The position numbers and the translations under genes are program-made. This document shows, piece after piece, positions 9,352-18,664 of a DNA stretch of 64,000 nucleotides (positions within the stretch are counted from its first letter, which is position 1; every line of letters starts with the position of its first letter). Origin of the DNA: Bacillota bacterium (lineage in GTDB: Bacteria > Bacillota_I > Bacilli_A > Izemoplasmatales > Hujiaoplasmataceae); contig JAHIVB010000013.1 in the NCBI GenBank assembly GCA_018816905.1, positions 44,880 to 108,879 of the forward strand, written 5' to 3'. The notes beneath the pieces were generated by a model. It searched no databases, was not told where the DNA came from, and saw only the letters and a list, made by a program, of their open reading frames with translations.

Positions 9352-10023
9352 CTACTCACTCCTCTTAGTCTTTAGGATGTCCATAAACATCTCATAAATT
9401 TTATCTGCAACTTCATTGATATCCATCTTTGAAGTGTCTAGAAACACTGCATCCTCCGCTTTTCGAAGCGGATTGTAATTTCTCGAAGAATCAAATAAAT
9501 CTCTTCTCTTGATTTCTTCGATTAACGCTTGGTAATCGCTTTTGATTCCCAAAGTTCTATTTTCTTCATGTCTTCTTCGCGCCCGTTCTTCAACCGTTGC
9601 ACTCATATATATTTTTAAGTCCGCATCAGGTAGGACGATGGTGCCGATGTCTCTGCCATCCATAACGACATTTGAGTTTTTCGCAATCATTTGTTGAAGC
9701 GATACCAGCTTGTTTCTTACAGGAACATGGCTAGCCACAACGGAAACGTTATTGTTAACTTCATTCGAGCGAATCGGTACTGTAATGTTTTTTCCATCCA
9801 AATATAAAATGCCATCAATGAACTTCATTTCAGTTTCGTCAAGAAAACCAAATTGATTTGGATCGGCCAAATCAAGATTTAATTTCATGGCTTTATATGT
9901 GATGGCACGATACATCGCACCGGTATCAATGTAAGTATAATGCAACCTGCGAGCGACCATTTTTGCTACTGATGATTTCCCTGCGCCGGCGGGCCCGTCG
10001 ATGGCTAATTTATAATATTTCAT
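9352..10023 (-). CDS. cmk: Cytidylate kinase
   Basis: A 223-residue CMP/dCMP kinase transferring phosphate from ATP. Visible are the P-loop GPAGAGKSS, YIDTGAMYRAITY (CMP-binding region), the DGRDIGT motif and the lid region ARRRHEENRT. The length fits the bacterial long-form CMP kinase. The ATG at 10023 follows GAGGGGTGATAAT. It precedes rpsA by a single base and so the two are probably translated in coupling. A TATAAT lies about 20 bases upstream with a poorly spaced TTGCAC, so an internal promoter is possible but weak. Confidence 0.97.
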   Translation of the reverse strand: MKYYKLAIDGPAGAGKSSVAKMVARRLHYTYIDTGAMYRAITYKAMKLNLDLADPNQFGFLDETEMKFIDGILYLDGKNITVPIRSNEVNNNVSVVASHVPVRNKLVSLQQMIAKNSNVVMDGRDIGTIVLPDADLKIYMSATVEERARRRHEENRTLGIKSDYQALIEEIKRRDLFDSSRNYNPLRKAEDAVFLDTSKMDINEVADKIYEMFMDILKTKRSE

Positions 10024-10086
10024 ATTATCACCCCTCAACCTTAAACATTATATCATAAATCACAAAAATTCGTGCAACCTTTTTAC

Positions 10087-10809
10087 TTACTTTCCATATC
10101 TTGACATATTCCACAATTGTTTGATTTCATGCGGTTTCAACAACCTGAAATCTCCTTGAGCCAAGCCTTCGGTTGTGACAACACCAAATCGATGTCTTCT
10201 TAACTTAATGACAGGGTGACCAATCTGTTCAAACATTCTTTTCACTTGATGATATTTACCTTCAGTGATGATCACTTTAACGTAGGAATTTTCTTTAGGA
10301 TCATCATACTCAACATCGAATATTTTTGCAGGTGCTGTTTTGAAATCACCTAAATCCATGCCTTTTTGCAATCGAGAAGACTCCTCTTTACGAATCAAAC
10401 CTTTCACTTTCACATGATATTCTTTCTCTACTTTGAATTTAGGATGAATCAAAGAATTCATGAAGTCTCCGTCATTTGTAAGCAATAGAACACCCGAAGT
10501 ATCATAATCGAGTCTTCCAATCGGAAATACCCTTTCTTTGACATGCATCAAATCCATGATTGTTCTTCTACCTAGATTATCAGAGGTGGTAGAAACATAT
10601 CCAGTTGGTTTATTTAATACATAGTATACAAGTTCTTCGTTCATCAAAAGCTTTCCATCAACTCTGATTTCGTCTTGAGATTCGACTTGTACACCCATTT
10701 CAGTGACAACCTTGTCATTGACCATGACTTTGCCTTCTTTAATCAGTTCTTCCGCTTTTCTTCTCGAACAGATTCCGGCCTTTTGTATCATTTTTTGAAG
10801 TCTTTCCAT
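10087..10809 (-). CDS. rluB: RluB-type 23S rRNA pseudouridine synthase
   Basis: A 240-residue protein with an N-terminal S4 RNA-binding domain (MERLQKMIQKAGICSRRKAEELI) and an RsuA/RluB catalytic domain. The catalytic aspartate lies in GRLDYDTSGVLLLTNDG, and the C-terminal motif EGKYHQVKRMFE is present. RluB modifies U2605 of 23S rRNA (E. coli numbering); its paralog RluE/RsuA cannot be excluded by sequence alone. The ATG at 10809 follows AAAGAGGTTTGATT; the frame is open further up but through a terminator-like hairpin. Located between the CNNM gene and cmk. Confidence 0.92.
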   Translation of the reverse strand: MERLQKMIQKAGICSRRKAEELIKEGKVMVNDKVVTEMGVQVESQDEIRVDGKLLMNEELVYYVLNKPTGYVSTTSDNLGRRTIMDLMHVKERVFPIGRLDYDTSGVLLLTNDGDFMNSLIHPKFKVEKEYHVKVKGLIRKEESSRLQKGMDLGDFKTAPAKIFDVEYDDPKENSYVKVIITEGKYHQVKRMFEQIGHPVIKLRRHRFGVVTTEGLAQGDFRLLKPHEIKQLWNMSRYGK

Positions 10810-10824
10810 AATCAAACCTCTTTC

Positions 10825-10857
10825 CAAAAAAATGAGGATAGATGGGACTACCCTCAT
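10825..10857 (-). terminator. Terminator or attenuator between the CNNM gene and rluB
   Basis: On the minus strand ATGAGG-G-TAG pairs with CTA-T-CCTCAT and is followed by seven T, then at once by the rluB ribosome site. Partial termination here would lower rluB-cmk-rpsA-der expression. Confidence 0.65.
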
Positions 10858-10862
10858 GAATG

Positions 10863-12245
10863 CTAGCTATTTTCTACTTCGAGGTTTTCGTTATGAACGT
10901 CAACTGTCAGTAATACGCTCTTGATTCTTCTCTTGTGAACTTGGAGAACTTCAAAAGTCAGTATTTCGATATCTTCACTGATCAATTCGCTCAAATCATC
11001 GTAAACCTGATGAATCTTAATTTCATATTCAATCTTTTCCCCTACTTCGGGGATGTCTTGGAACTTCTCGAAAAGCCAGCCACCTACAGACGTCGATTCA
11101 GAAACAGGCGCATCGCCTAAATCCAAATCCTCAAACAAATCCGTTAGATCATAATCTGCATTAATGACGTAACTGGAATCACCTTTTTTAATGATATTTT
11201 CGGTAACATCGTCATGTTCATCATAGATTTCGCCAACGAGTTCTTCCAATGCATCTTCCATGGTCACAAGGCCATCCACACCGCCATATTCGTCAACGAC
11301 GATAGCCAAATGAGAATTTTCCTGTTGGAGAAGTTCAATCAACGCATCGACTTTTGTCGTCGCCGGAATGAAAATCGGCTTCCGAAGCATCTTCTTTAGA
11401 TTGATGTTTTGCCTCTTAATCAGCTTTGTATAGTAATCGCGTTCAGACAATACACCGATGATGTTGTCTTTGTTATCGTCATAAACTGGAATTCTGGAAA
11501 ACTTGCTTTTGAAAAATACTTCAGTCACCTTTTGTAAATCATCCGTCACTTCTATTGCGACCATATCAACTCTTGGAGTCATAATCGATTCAACCGTGAT
11601 TTCTGACAAATCGAGTACCTTTTGAAGCATATCGGCTTCCTCTTCATCAATCGAGCCTTCTTCTTCCATGGTATCAATGATAGTTTCAAGTTCGGATTCG
11701 GTAACGGTTAGTTTGCTTTCAGAATTAATCTTACCGACGACTTTATTATTTAAAATTCGAAATAAAAACGTCATTGGGGTCATGACTTTAATTAAAAAGT
11801 ACAATATTGAACTGACACCAAGACATATCTTGTCCGGATGTGTTTTTGCCAGGCTTTTAGGCAAAATCTCACCGAAGATCAAAATCAATGTCGTCATAAC
11901 GAGTGTGTTCAACAAAGTAATGATGGTATCCGCATTTGGAAGCGCACTAAAAAACCCTGTGAACAACAGAACGCTAACACTAGCAAGCCCGATGTTTGCA
12001 AGATTATTGCCGACAAGTAATGTCGTTAGTGCCTTGTCGAAATTTTCGATAATCCAAAACGCTTTTTTTGACCCACGAATTTTCTGCTCTACCAGGTTTT
12101 TTAGTCTGACTTTACCTACTGCTGAATAAGCCATCTCCGTCATTGAAAAAAATGCGGAGACAATCAGTAAGACGATAATCAAAATTAAAAACACCGGATT
12201 AAATTGAACGCTAAGCAGTAAACTCCACGTGTGACTTATTTCCAA
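10863..12245 (-). CDS. CNNM/CorC-HlyC family membrane protein with CBS pair
   Basis: A 460-residue protein: N-terminal DUF21/CNNM membrane domain with about four hydrophobic segments (residues 15-165), a pair of CBS domains (about 205-325; MTPRVDMVAI begins the first), and a C-terminal CorC_HlyC domain (about 345-430). Homologs such as YhdP/MpfA are linked to Mg2+ export or tolerance; the old name hemolysin is misleading. The start is a TTG at 12245 with GGGAGTGA upstream; no suitable ATG lies before the membrane domain. It follows efp by 27 bases and likely shares its promoter. Confidence 0.88.
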   Translation of the reverse strand: MEISHTWSLLLSVQFNPVFLILIIVLLIVSAFFSMTEMAYSAVGKVRLKNLVEQKIRGSKKAFWIIENFDKALTTLLVGNNLANIGLASVSVLLFTGFFSALPNADTIITLLNTLVMTTLILIFGEILPKSLAKTHPDKICLGVSSILYFLIKVMTPMTFLFRILNNKVVGKINSESKLTVTESELETIIDTMEEEGSIDEEEADMLQKVLDLSEITVESIMTPRVDMVAIEVTDDLQKVTEVFFKSKFSRIPVYDDNKDNIIGVLSERDYYTKLIKRQNINLKKMLRKPIFIPATTKVDALIELLQQENSHLAIVVDEYGGVDGLVTMEDALEELVGEIYDEHDDVTENIIKKGDSSYVINADYDLTDLFEDLDLGDAPVSESTSVGGWLFEKFQDIPEVGEKIEYEIKIHQVYDDLSELISEDIEILTFEVLQVHKRRIKSVLLTVDVHNENLEVENS

Positions 12246-12272
12246 GAAAAATCACTCCCTAAAACTTGATTG

Positions 12273-12833
12273 CTACTTTGCTCTTGTATCATATTTCCCA
12301 GTAGCAGTTGAAACGATTACTTTTTCACCTTGTTCAATGAACAATGGAACCAGAAGGCGAAGACCTGTATTTGTCAACGCTTCTTTTGTCGCGTTAGAGG
12401 CTGTATTTCCTCTTGCACCACCAGCAGTTTCGACAATTTCCAATGTCACTTTGTCCGGAAGTTCAACACCTAGGATTTCATGTTCATAAGTGATTACACT
12501 AATGGTCATACCTTCAGTCAAGTAATTCAGTTCATATTTAATTTGTTCGGTTGGAATTTCGATTTGTTCGTATGTTTCCATGTTCATGAAGACATTCATA
12601 TCTCCATTCACATATAAATACTGCATCGAAGTTTTGTCAATCTGAGCTTGATTCATATTGACTCCGGCGTTAAAAGTCTTATCCAAGACAGAACCGGTTC
12701 TTAAATTACGTAATTTGGTTCTAACAAAAGCACTGCCTTTGCCTGGCTTCACATGTTGAAACTCGATGACCGAATAGATGTTTCCCTCATATTCGATTGT
12801 GAGCCCTGTTTTAAAATCATTGGTACTTACCAT
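12273..12833 (-). CDS. efp: Translation elongation factor P
   Basis: A 186-residue protein of standard EF-P length with three beta-barrel domains. It relieves ribosome stalling at polyproline. The N-terminal loop VKPGKGSAFVRTKLRN carries the lysine (in PGKGSA) that is modified in other bacteria. The C-terminal part ends with EQGEKVIVSTATGKYDTRAK, a clear EF-P signature. The ATG at 12833 lies after AGGAGGAAATTC; the frame is open upstream but family length and ribosome site fix the start. No modification enzyme gene (epmA, ymfI or similar) is seen nearby. First gene of the efp-CNNM transcription unit. Confidence 0.97.
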   Translation of the reverse strand: MVSTNDFKTGLTIEYEGNIYSVIEFQHVKPGKGSAFVRTKLRNLRTGSVLDKTFNAGVNMNQAQIDKTSMQYLYVNGDMNVFMNMETYEQIEIPTEQIKYELNYLTEGMTISVITYEHEILGVELPDKVTLEIVETAGGARGNTASNATKEALTNTGLRLLVPLFIEQGEKVIVSTATGKYDTRAK

Positions 12834-12879
12834 GAATTTCCTCCTGTTGGTGCAAAATCCTTGTTTATATATCATTACT

Positions 12880-12908
12880 ATTATAATACATTCATCGCCA
12901 GTTGACAA
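12880..12908 (-). promoter_or_regulatory. Promoter of efp
   Basis: TTGTCA (12903-12908), 17-base spacer, TATAAT (12880-12885) on the minus strand. Its -35 box overlaps that of the divergent promoter. Confidence 0.88.
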
Positions 12909-12930
12909 TATATTTCATCTCTACTATAAT
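12902..12930 (+). promoter_or_regulatory. Perfect consensus promoter of the rhodanese-like gene
   Basis: TTGACA (12902-12907), 17-base spacer, TATAAT (12925-12930). The -35 is the same DNA as the efp -35 on the other strand, shifted by one base. Confidence 0.9.
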
Positions 12931-12957
12931 ATAACATAGCTTATAAAAGGACGTGGT

Positions 12958-13356
12958 ATGATGTTTTTAGCGGTATGGGATTGGTTATTACCGATTTCAG
13001 TTGGCTTGTTCGCAGGTTTACTGATTTCAACCAGAAAAAAAGTAGACTTAACGCAACTAGTGACATTGGATGCTGAAGAATTCAGACTGAACATGAGAAA
13101 GGGTCAACTAATAGACATTCGTAAAGAAGACGATTTTAAGAAAACGAAGGTGAATGGATCCCGAAACTTTCCGAAGCGTTCGATTTTCTCATCACTTCAC
13201 AAGGTGAGAAAAGATCAAGCCGTATTCATTATCTATTCAGTTCATGGGACCAACCCTAAATCGGTTGCCAAAAAGCTGATTAAAAAAGGATTCCGCCCCA
13301 TTTATGTACTCAAGGGCGGAATTGAAAATTGGCCGTTTAATTTAAAAGAAGAGTAG
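12958..13356 (+). CDS. Membrane-anchored rhodanese-like protein lacking the active-site cysteine
   Basis: A 132-residue protein: one N-terminal membrane segment (about residues 5-25) and a cytoplasmic rhodanese domain (about 40-130; LIDIRKEDDFKKTKVNGSRNFP is the usual entry to the fold, and LKGGIENW the exit). The active-site loop, normally YCxxGxRS, reads YSVHGTN here, with Ser94 in place of the catalytic Cys, so sulfurtransfer is unlikely. A binding or regulatory role is inferred. The ATG follows AAAAGGACGTGGT. It is transcribed alone from a consensus promoter. Confidence 0.85.
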   Translation: MMFLAVWDWLLPISVGLFAGLLISTRKKVDLTQLVTLDAEEFRLNMRKGQLIDIRKEDDFKKTKVNGSRNFPKRSIFSSLHKVRKDQAVFIIYSVHGTNPKSVAKKLIKKGFRPIYVLKGGIENWPFNLKEE

Positions 13357-13380
13357 AGTGGAGATCACTCTACTTTTTTT
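13352..13380 (+). terminator. Terminator of the rhodanese-like gene
   Basis: AGTAGAGTG-GAGAT-CACTCTACT followed by seven T. The hairpin contains the last codons and stop of the convergent miaA gene. Confidence 0.85.
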
Positions 13381-14264
13381 ATGAACTGGATGACATCTTC
13401 TACGGTTTGATGAAAAAGAATAGGATTGACTTCAAACCAAGGAATATCGAGCTTATTGTGAAACCAAGTCAATTGTCTTTTCGCGTAGTTTCTGGAATGC
13501 TGCTTAATCAAATCCTTCGCTTCATCCAGTGATATCTTACCATCTAAGTACTGATAGACTTCTTTATATCCAATTCCTAGCATACTTTGTGAATGGAGCC
13601 CTTGATTGTAAAATGTTCTGACTTCTTCAATCAATCCCTCTTCAAACATATGATCGACTCGTTGATTGATTGAATCATATAGTTTTGCTCGTTCCATTTG
13701 AATCCCAATCAAAATCATCTCAGGATAGATGGGTTGTTTTCCTTTATCCAGAAAATCAGGGCTTTTCGCTTCAGCGATTTCAAGGCTTCGAAGTAATCTA
13801 CGCCTGTTGTTGGGATGGACGGAGGTAGCAAGCTCTTTGTTTAAAATGAGCAATTTATCGTAAAGTTCAGAGTTTGAAAAGTCTTTATAAATGTCTTTCG
13901 TTTCTTCGCTTCTTTTTTGGCCTTGAAAATCATAATCGAATAACGCGGCCTGAAGATAAAGACCTGATCCACCAACGACGACGACGTTTTTTCCAGATTC
14001 CATTAATTCGTCAATTTTATTTCTGACAATTTTTTGGAAATCCGCAACGCTGAAAGAGTCTTGAGGTTCCAAAAAATCGATCAAATGATGTTTGATTCCT
14101 TTCATTTCTGAGTATTTAATCTTTGCGGTACCAATGTCTAGTCCTTTGTAAAACTGCATTGCATCCGCAGAAACGATTTCCCCATCGAATTGTTGAGCAA
14201 TCTCCAGAGATAATGAAGTTTTACCAACTGCCGTCGGTCCGACGATGACAATCAACTTACTCAT
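13365..14264 (-). CDS. miaA: tRNA dimethylallyltransferase
   Basis: A 299-residue enzyme that adds a dimethylallyl group to A37 of tRNAs reading UNN codons. The P-loop GPTAVGKTS, the substrate motif SADAMQFYKGLDIGTAK and VVGGSGLYLQA are present, as is the C-terminal RNYAKRQLTWFHNK signature. The product is the substrate of MiaB, also encoded here. The start overlaps the mutL stop in TAATG, and AAAGGA lies just upstream inside mutL, so translation is coupled. Gene order mutS-mutL-miaA is the usual one. Confidence 0.97.
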   Translation of the reverse strand: MSKLIVIVGPTAVGKTSLSLEIAQQFDGEIVSADAMQFYKGLDIGTAKIKYSEMKGIKHHLIDFLEPQDSFSVADFQKIVRNKIDELMESGKNVVVVGGSGLYLQAALFDYDFQGQKRSEETKDIYKDFSNSELYDKLLILNKELATSVHPNNRRRLLRSLEIAEAKSPDFLDKGKQPIYPEMILIGIQMERAKLYDSINQRVDHMFEEGLIEEVRTFYNQGLHSQSMLGIGYKEVYQYLDGKISLDEAKDLIKQHSRNYAKRQLTWFHNKLDIPWFEVNPILFHQTVEDVIQFIKKVE

Positions 14265-16009
14265 TAGACAATCCTTTTGAATAGTCTTTCAATTTCATTT
14301 TCACTCAAATGAAGAAAAATCGGTCTACCATGAGGGCAAGTATAGGGATTCTTGCATTTCGACAAGTCTGTCAAAATGGCTACAGCTTCCATTTTTGTGA
14401 TAAATGCATTTGCTTTTAAGGAATGCTTGCAACTGAGTAGTTTTGCAAGTTCGTCTCGAATACTTGAAATATGGAGATCTTTGTTTTCAATGAAAGTCAT
14501 TAATACGGATTCCGTATATTGGACTTCATATCCTCTTGGAAACCATGCGGGAATGTTCAATATCTTAAACGTACTTTCATTTTCTTGCTTCAACTGTATT
14601 CCAAATTCTTCTACCTCTTCAAGATGAGGCAAAAGCATAGAGACATAGGATGCAGTGAGTTCTATCTTCATTGGGACAAGCAACTGGTAATCGTTTCGTT
14701 CAGGGGAAGACATTTTGTTTAAGTATCGTTCGTATCGAATTCTCTCAGCAGCTGCATGTTGGTCAAGCATATACAAGCCTGTATTATTTTGAAACAATAA
14801 AAAGGTTCCGTGATATTGTCCGATATAATCGAGAGAAGGAAGCCTTTTTTCTGTCTTTTCTTCTTCCTCAACCGAAAACGAATCCACGCCTTTCAATTCG
14901 AATGCATATTCATTTTCGTCTTTTAAATCTTGAATCGTTCTTGTTTCGTCTCCTCTGAAATCCATCTCAGTCTGGACTTCTTGTTTTAAAGGCGTGCTTT
15001 TTTCAATCGGCTGAATAACCTCAACCAACTCAAGTTTAGAACGAATGATATGATGAATCAAATCCACAAGTGCATCTTCTTCGGAAAACTTCACCTGTTG
15101 TTTGGTTGGATGAATATTGACATCGATTAAGCTTGGATCAACCGAAATGTTGATTAATACAATCGGATATCTGTTTAAAGGTATTAATTGACCATAGGCC
15201 TCCAAGATAGCTTTTGTCAGTCTCGACGATTTAATGTAACGATGATTGACAAAAACAGAAACATAATTTCTACTTGAACGATTTTGAATCGGGTTGGAGA
15301 TGAAACCACTAATTTCATAATCTCTGTTACGTCCTGAGAAACGACGCATGCTTTTCGCAACTTCTATTCCATAAATTTTTGCAAGGACGTCGAGTGTATT
15401 TCCATTCCCTGCTGTTTGAAACAATAATTTGCCTTGATTCGATAAAAAGAAACTGACCTCAGGATGACTTAATGAAAACTTTGAAACCAGATCCACAACA
15501 TTTGATAACTCGGTTTGAGGACTCTTCAAATATTTAAACCTTGCCGGCGTATGATAAAACAGATGAGTCACAGTAACTGAAGTACCTTTTCTGTAGGTAC
15601 CAACACCGGATTCAACCAATACACCATCTTCAAAGATAACCTTGCATCCGACCTCGTCGTTGGCCTGAGAAGTCAAAAGTTCAATTCTAGAAACACTCGC
15701 GATGGATGGCAATGCTTCCCCTCTAAATCCAAGGGATCGGATATGAAACAAATCATATTCATTCTTAATTTTAGAGGTCGCGTGCCGTTCAAAAGCAAGA
15801 AGCGCGTCTTGTTCGTCCATGCCTGTTCCGTTATCAACGACTTGTATTCTTTTTAAACCGGATTCTTCAAGAAAGATATCGATTCTCGTTGCTTTGGCAT
15901 CAAGAGAGTTTTCGACCAACTCTTTGACAACATTAGAGATTCTTTCTACAACTTCTCCAGCTGCAATCATATTGGATAATACTGTATCTAGCAAAATGAT
16001 TTTTCCCAT
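14264..16009 (-). CDS. mutL: DNA mismatch repair protein MutL
   Basis: A 581-residue MutL with an N-terminal GHKL ATPase (KELVENSLDAKA, VDNGTGMD, GFRGEALPSIASV) and a C-terminal dimerisation/endonuclease domain. The endonuclease motif DQHAAAERIRYE and the zinc-site elements CKHSLKAN and CPHGRP are intact, so it should be a nicking MutL of the type used by organisms without MutH. Starts at an ATG after GAAAGGGGAATTTTAA. It lies 30 bases after mutS and overlaps miaA. Confidence 0.97.
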   Translation of the reverse strand: MGKIILLDTVLSNMIAAGEVVERISNVVKELVENSLDAKATRIDIFLEESGLKRIQVVDNGTGMDEQDALLAFERHATSKIKNEYDLFHIRSLGFRGEALPSIASVSRIELLTSQANDEVGCKVIFEDGVLVESGVGTYRKGTSVTVTHLFYHTPARFKYLKSPQTELSNVVDLVSKFSLSHPEVSFFLSNQGKLLFQTAGNGNTLDVLAKIYGIEVAKSMRRFSGRNRDYEISGFISNPIQNRSSRNYVSVFVNHRYIKSSRLTKAILEAYGQLIPLNRYPIVLINISVDPSLIDVNIHPTKQQVKFSEEDALVDLIHHIIRSKLELVEVIQPIEKSTPLKQEVQTEMDFRGDETRTIQDLKDENEYAFELKGVDSFSVEEEEKTEKRLPSLDYIGQYHGTFLLFQNNTGLYMLDQHAAAERIRYERYLNKMSSPERNDYQLLVPMKIELTASYVSMLLPHLEEVEEFGIQLKQENESTFKILNIPAWFPRGYEVQYTESVLMTFIENKDLHISSIRDELAKLLSCKHSLKANAFITKMEAVAILTDLSKCKNPYTCPHGRPIFLHLSENEIERLFKRIV

Positions 16010-16039
16010 TTAAAATTCCCCTTTCTTAGCGGTAAATGG

Positions 16040-18637
16040 TTATTTGTTATGTTTGATTCTCTTTATTTCTTCAATGACGTCCGAAAGCAAATTCATTGCT
16101 TTCAATGGTGTGATTTCTTCAATTGCAACATTGCTTAACTGATCAATCACAGAATGATATTCCTGTTCAATCGACTCTTCTTCCACCATGGCTTCTTCAA
16201 AATTGAATAGATCGATTGTCTGAGGTTTGATAATGTTGTATCCATGGTTTTTTTCAAGTTCTTCTAGGATCATTTTAGCTCTTCTAATTAAAGCCGAAGG
16301 CAAATGAGCCAGTTTAGCTACATGGATTCCATATGATTTATCGGTAGGTCCATTTTGTACTTTATGAAGAAAAACGATGTTGCCTTTGTCTTCTTTGGCT
16401 ACGACATGAACATTCCTTAAACTTTTGAGTTCATCTTCTAAATACGTCAATTCATGGTAATGAGTAGAGAAAAGAATTTTGCACTGAATCGTCTGATGTG
16501 CATACTCAATGATGGCTTGCGCCAAAGCCATGCCGTCATAGGTTGCCGTTCCTCTTCCGATTTCATCAAAGAGAATCAGACTGCTTGCTGTCGCATTTTG
16601 CAAGGCATAATGGACTTCCAACATTTCTACCATGAAAGTAGATTTCCCACTTGTCAAATCATCACTTGCGCCGATGCGGGTGAATATTTGATCAAACAAA
16701 GGAAGAGATGCTTTTTCAGCAGGGACAAAACAGCCCATTTGAGCTAAAATGATTGTGAGTGCCAATTGTCTCATATAAGTTGATTTACCGGACATGTTGG
16801 GCCCTGTAATTAATAAAATGTTCGTTGATTCATCCATTGATACATCGTTGGCAACGTAGACTTCATTTTCTAGTAGCCTTTCTACGACCGGATGTCTGCC
16901 ACTCACGATGTTGATATGTTTTTCTTGAACTAGGGAAGGCATGACATAACGATGCTTCATTGAAACGGTCGAAAAAGCATTCAACATGTCTGTTTCAGAC
17001 AAGGCTTTTGCCAATTCTTGAAGTTGTGGTATTTCATGATTTGCCATGTCTCTTAATTCCAAGAATAATTCATATTCTAGTTTGATTGATTCATCAAGAG
17101 AACCAATGATTTGTTGTTCTTTCTCCTTTAACTGCGGAGTTACAAATCGCTCAGAGTTCGATAGAGTTTGTTTTCTGATATATCCAAACTCATCCTTGAC
17201 TTGGTCCATTTGTCCTTTGGACACTTCAATGTAGTAGCCAAATACTCTGTTATACCCAATTTTTAGTTTCTTGATGCCGGTTCTTTCTCTTTCTTGCGCT
17301 TCAAAAGAATCCAACCAGTTTTTTCCGGTTGTACTATCCGCCTTAATCGAATCCAATTCCTTGGAATATCCTGCTTTAATGAATCCACCTTCAGTGATTG
17401 ATAGTGGTGGGTTCTCAACAATCGCAGAATAAATCCGCTCTTTGAGGTCAGCGACCTCGTTCATACGCAGAGAGAGACTGAGCGCGTACTGGTTATCAAG
17501 ACTATTCAAGACGGACTTGATATCCGGAACGGCGGACAGGGACCTTGCAAGATGGGTTAAGTCTTTTGCATTTGCATTACCAAATGAAAGTCTTCCAATG
17601 ATTCTTTCAAGATCATACACGGCTTTTAAATGGTTTTTCAGTTCTTCTTGAAGAATAAAATGGTCATTCATTGACGCAACAAAATGATATCTGTTTTCAA
17701 TCATTTCTTTGTCAACCAAAGGTCTGAGAATATTTTGTTTTAAATATCTCGACCCCATGGCAGTAACGCACTCATCTAACATCCAAAAAAGCGTACCTTT
17801 TCGGTTCTGTGCTCTTAAAGTCTCAGTTAATTCAAGATTTCTTTTTGAGTTGTTATCAATTCGAAGATAGGTAGATGATTCAAATAGCTGAACCTTTTGT
17901 AAGTGAAGAAGTTCCCTTTTTTGAGTTAATAACAAGTAACTGATTAAACGACCAAAAGACTTGATTAAATCTTTATCATAGACATCGAGAATCAAATTTC
18001 TGTAAAAGAACGGGATAGTTGTATCATCATGAACTGAAATGGTCAACTCGTAAGTATCCAGATAGGGCTTCAATATCGATTGATGAAATTCACTTCCGAT
18101 GATAAGTTCTCTGGCATTTAAATTCATGATTTCACTAAATAGTAATTCTACTTCTTTTGGCATAGTTACAATGAAATTTTGTCCAGTAGAAAGATCAGAA
18201 TAAGCCAAAAGATAGCGATCAACCGACTCTGATACTGAACAGATGAAATTATTGGACTTTTCGTCAATTGTACCCTCTTCCATTAAAGTCCCAGGTGTAA
18301 TTATCTTAATAACTTCTCTCTTAACGATACCTTTAGCAAGCGATGGATCTTCGACTTGTTCAACGATGGCGACTTTATAACCCTTGTCAATCAGCTTTTC
18401 AGTGTATAAATTAACCGCATGATAAGGCACACCGCACATAGGGACACGTTCTTCCTGTCCAGCATCTCTACCAGTCAAAACGATTTCGAGTTCTTTTGAG
18501 GCCAAAATGGCATCGGAGAAGAACATTTCATAAAAGTCCCCAAGTCGAAAAAAGACTATAAAGTCAGTATAGTCTTTTTTGATTTCAAGATATTGTTGCA
18601 TCATTGGTGTATAGGACATTATGTCGATATCTTTCAA
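16040..18637 (-). CDS. mutS: DNA mismatch repair protein MutS
   Basis: An 865-residue MutS1 protein. The mismatch-binding motif GDFYEMF (Phe-x-Glu) is near residue 35; connector, core and clamp domains follow; the ATPase has Walker A GPNMSGKST, Walker B ILFDEIGRGTAT and a helix-turn-helix at the C terminus. It detects mismatches and recruits MutL. The start is uncertain: a TTG at 18637 has AGGTGA five bases upstream; a GTG at 18646 overlaps that site; an ATG at 18619 (MSYTPMMQQY) matches many homologs but has no ribosome site. I prefer the TTG. Confidence 0.95.
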   Translation of the reverse strand: MKDIDIMSYTPMMQQYLEIKKDYTDFIVFFRLGDFYEMFFSDAILASKELEIVLTGRDAGQEERVPMCGVPYHAVNLYTEKLIDKGYKVAIVEQVEDPSLAKGIVKREVIKIITPGTLMEEGTIDEKSNNFICSVSESVDRYLLAYSDLSTGQNFIVTMPKEVELLFSEIMNLNARELIIGSEFHQSILKPYLDTYELTISVHDDTTIPFFYRNLILDVYDKDLIKSFGRLISYLLLTQKRELLHLQKVQLFESSTYLRIDNNSKRNLELTETLRAQNRKGTLFWMLDECVTAMGSRYLKQNILRPLVDKEMIENRYHFVASMNDHFILQEELKNHLKAVYDLERIIGRLSFGNANAKDLTHLARSLSAVPDIKSVLNSLDNQYALSLSLRMNEVADLKERIYSAIVENPPLSITEGGFIKAGYSKELDSIKADSTTGKNWLDSFEAQERERTGIKKLKIGYNRVFGYYIEVSKGQMDQVKDEFGYIRKQTLSNSERFVTPQLKEKEQQIIGSLDESIKLEYELFLELRDMANHEIPQLQELAKALSETDMLNAFSTVSMKHRYVMPSLVQEKHINIVSGRHPVVERLLENEVYVANDVSMDESTNILLITGPNMSGKSTYMRQLALTIILAQMGCFVPAEKASLPLFDQIFTRIGASDDLTSGKSTFMVEMLEVHYALQNATASSLILFDEIGRGTATYDGMALAQAIIEYAHQTIQCKILFSTHYHELTYLEDELKSLRNVHVVAKEDKGNIVFLHKVQNGPTDKSYGIHVAKLAHLPSALIRRAKMILEELEKNHGYNIIKPQTIDLFNFEEAMVEEESIEQEYHSVIDQLSNVAIEEITPLKAMNLLSDVIEEIKRIKHNK

Positions 18638-18664
18638 AGCAATCACCTACAAAGAATTATTATT

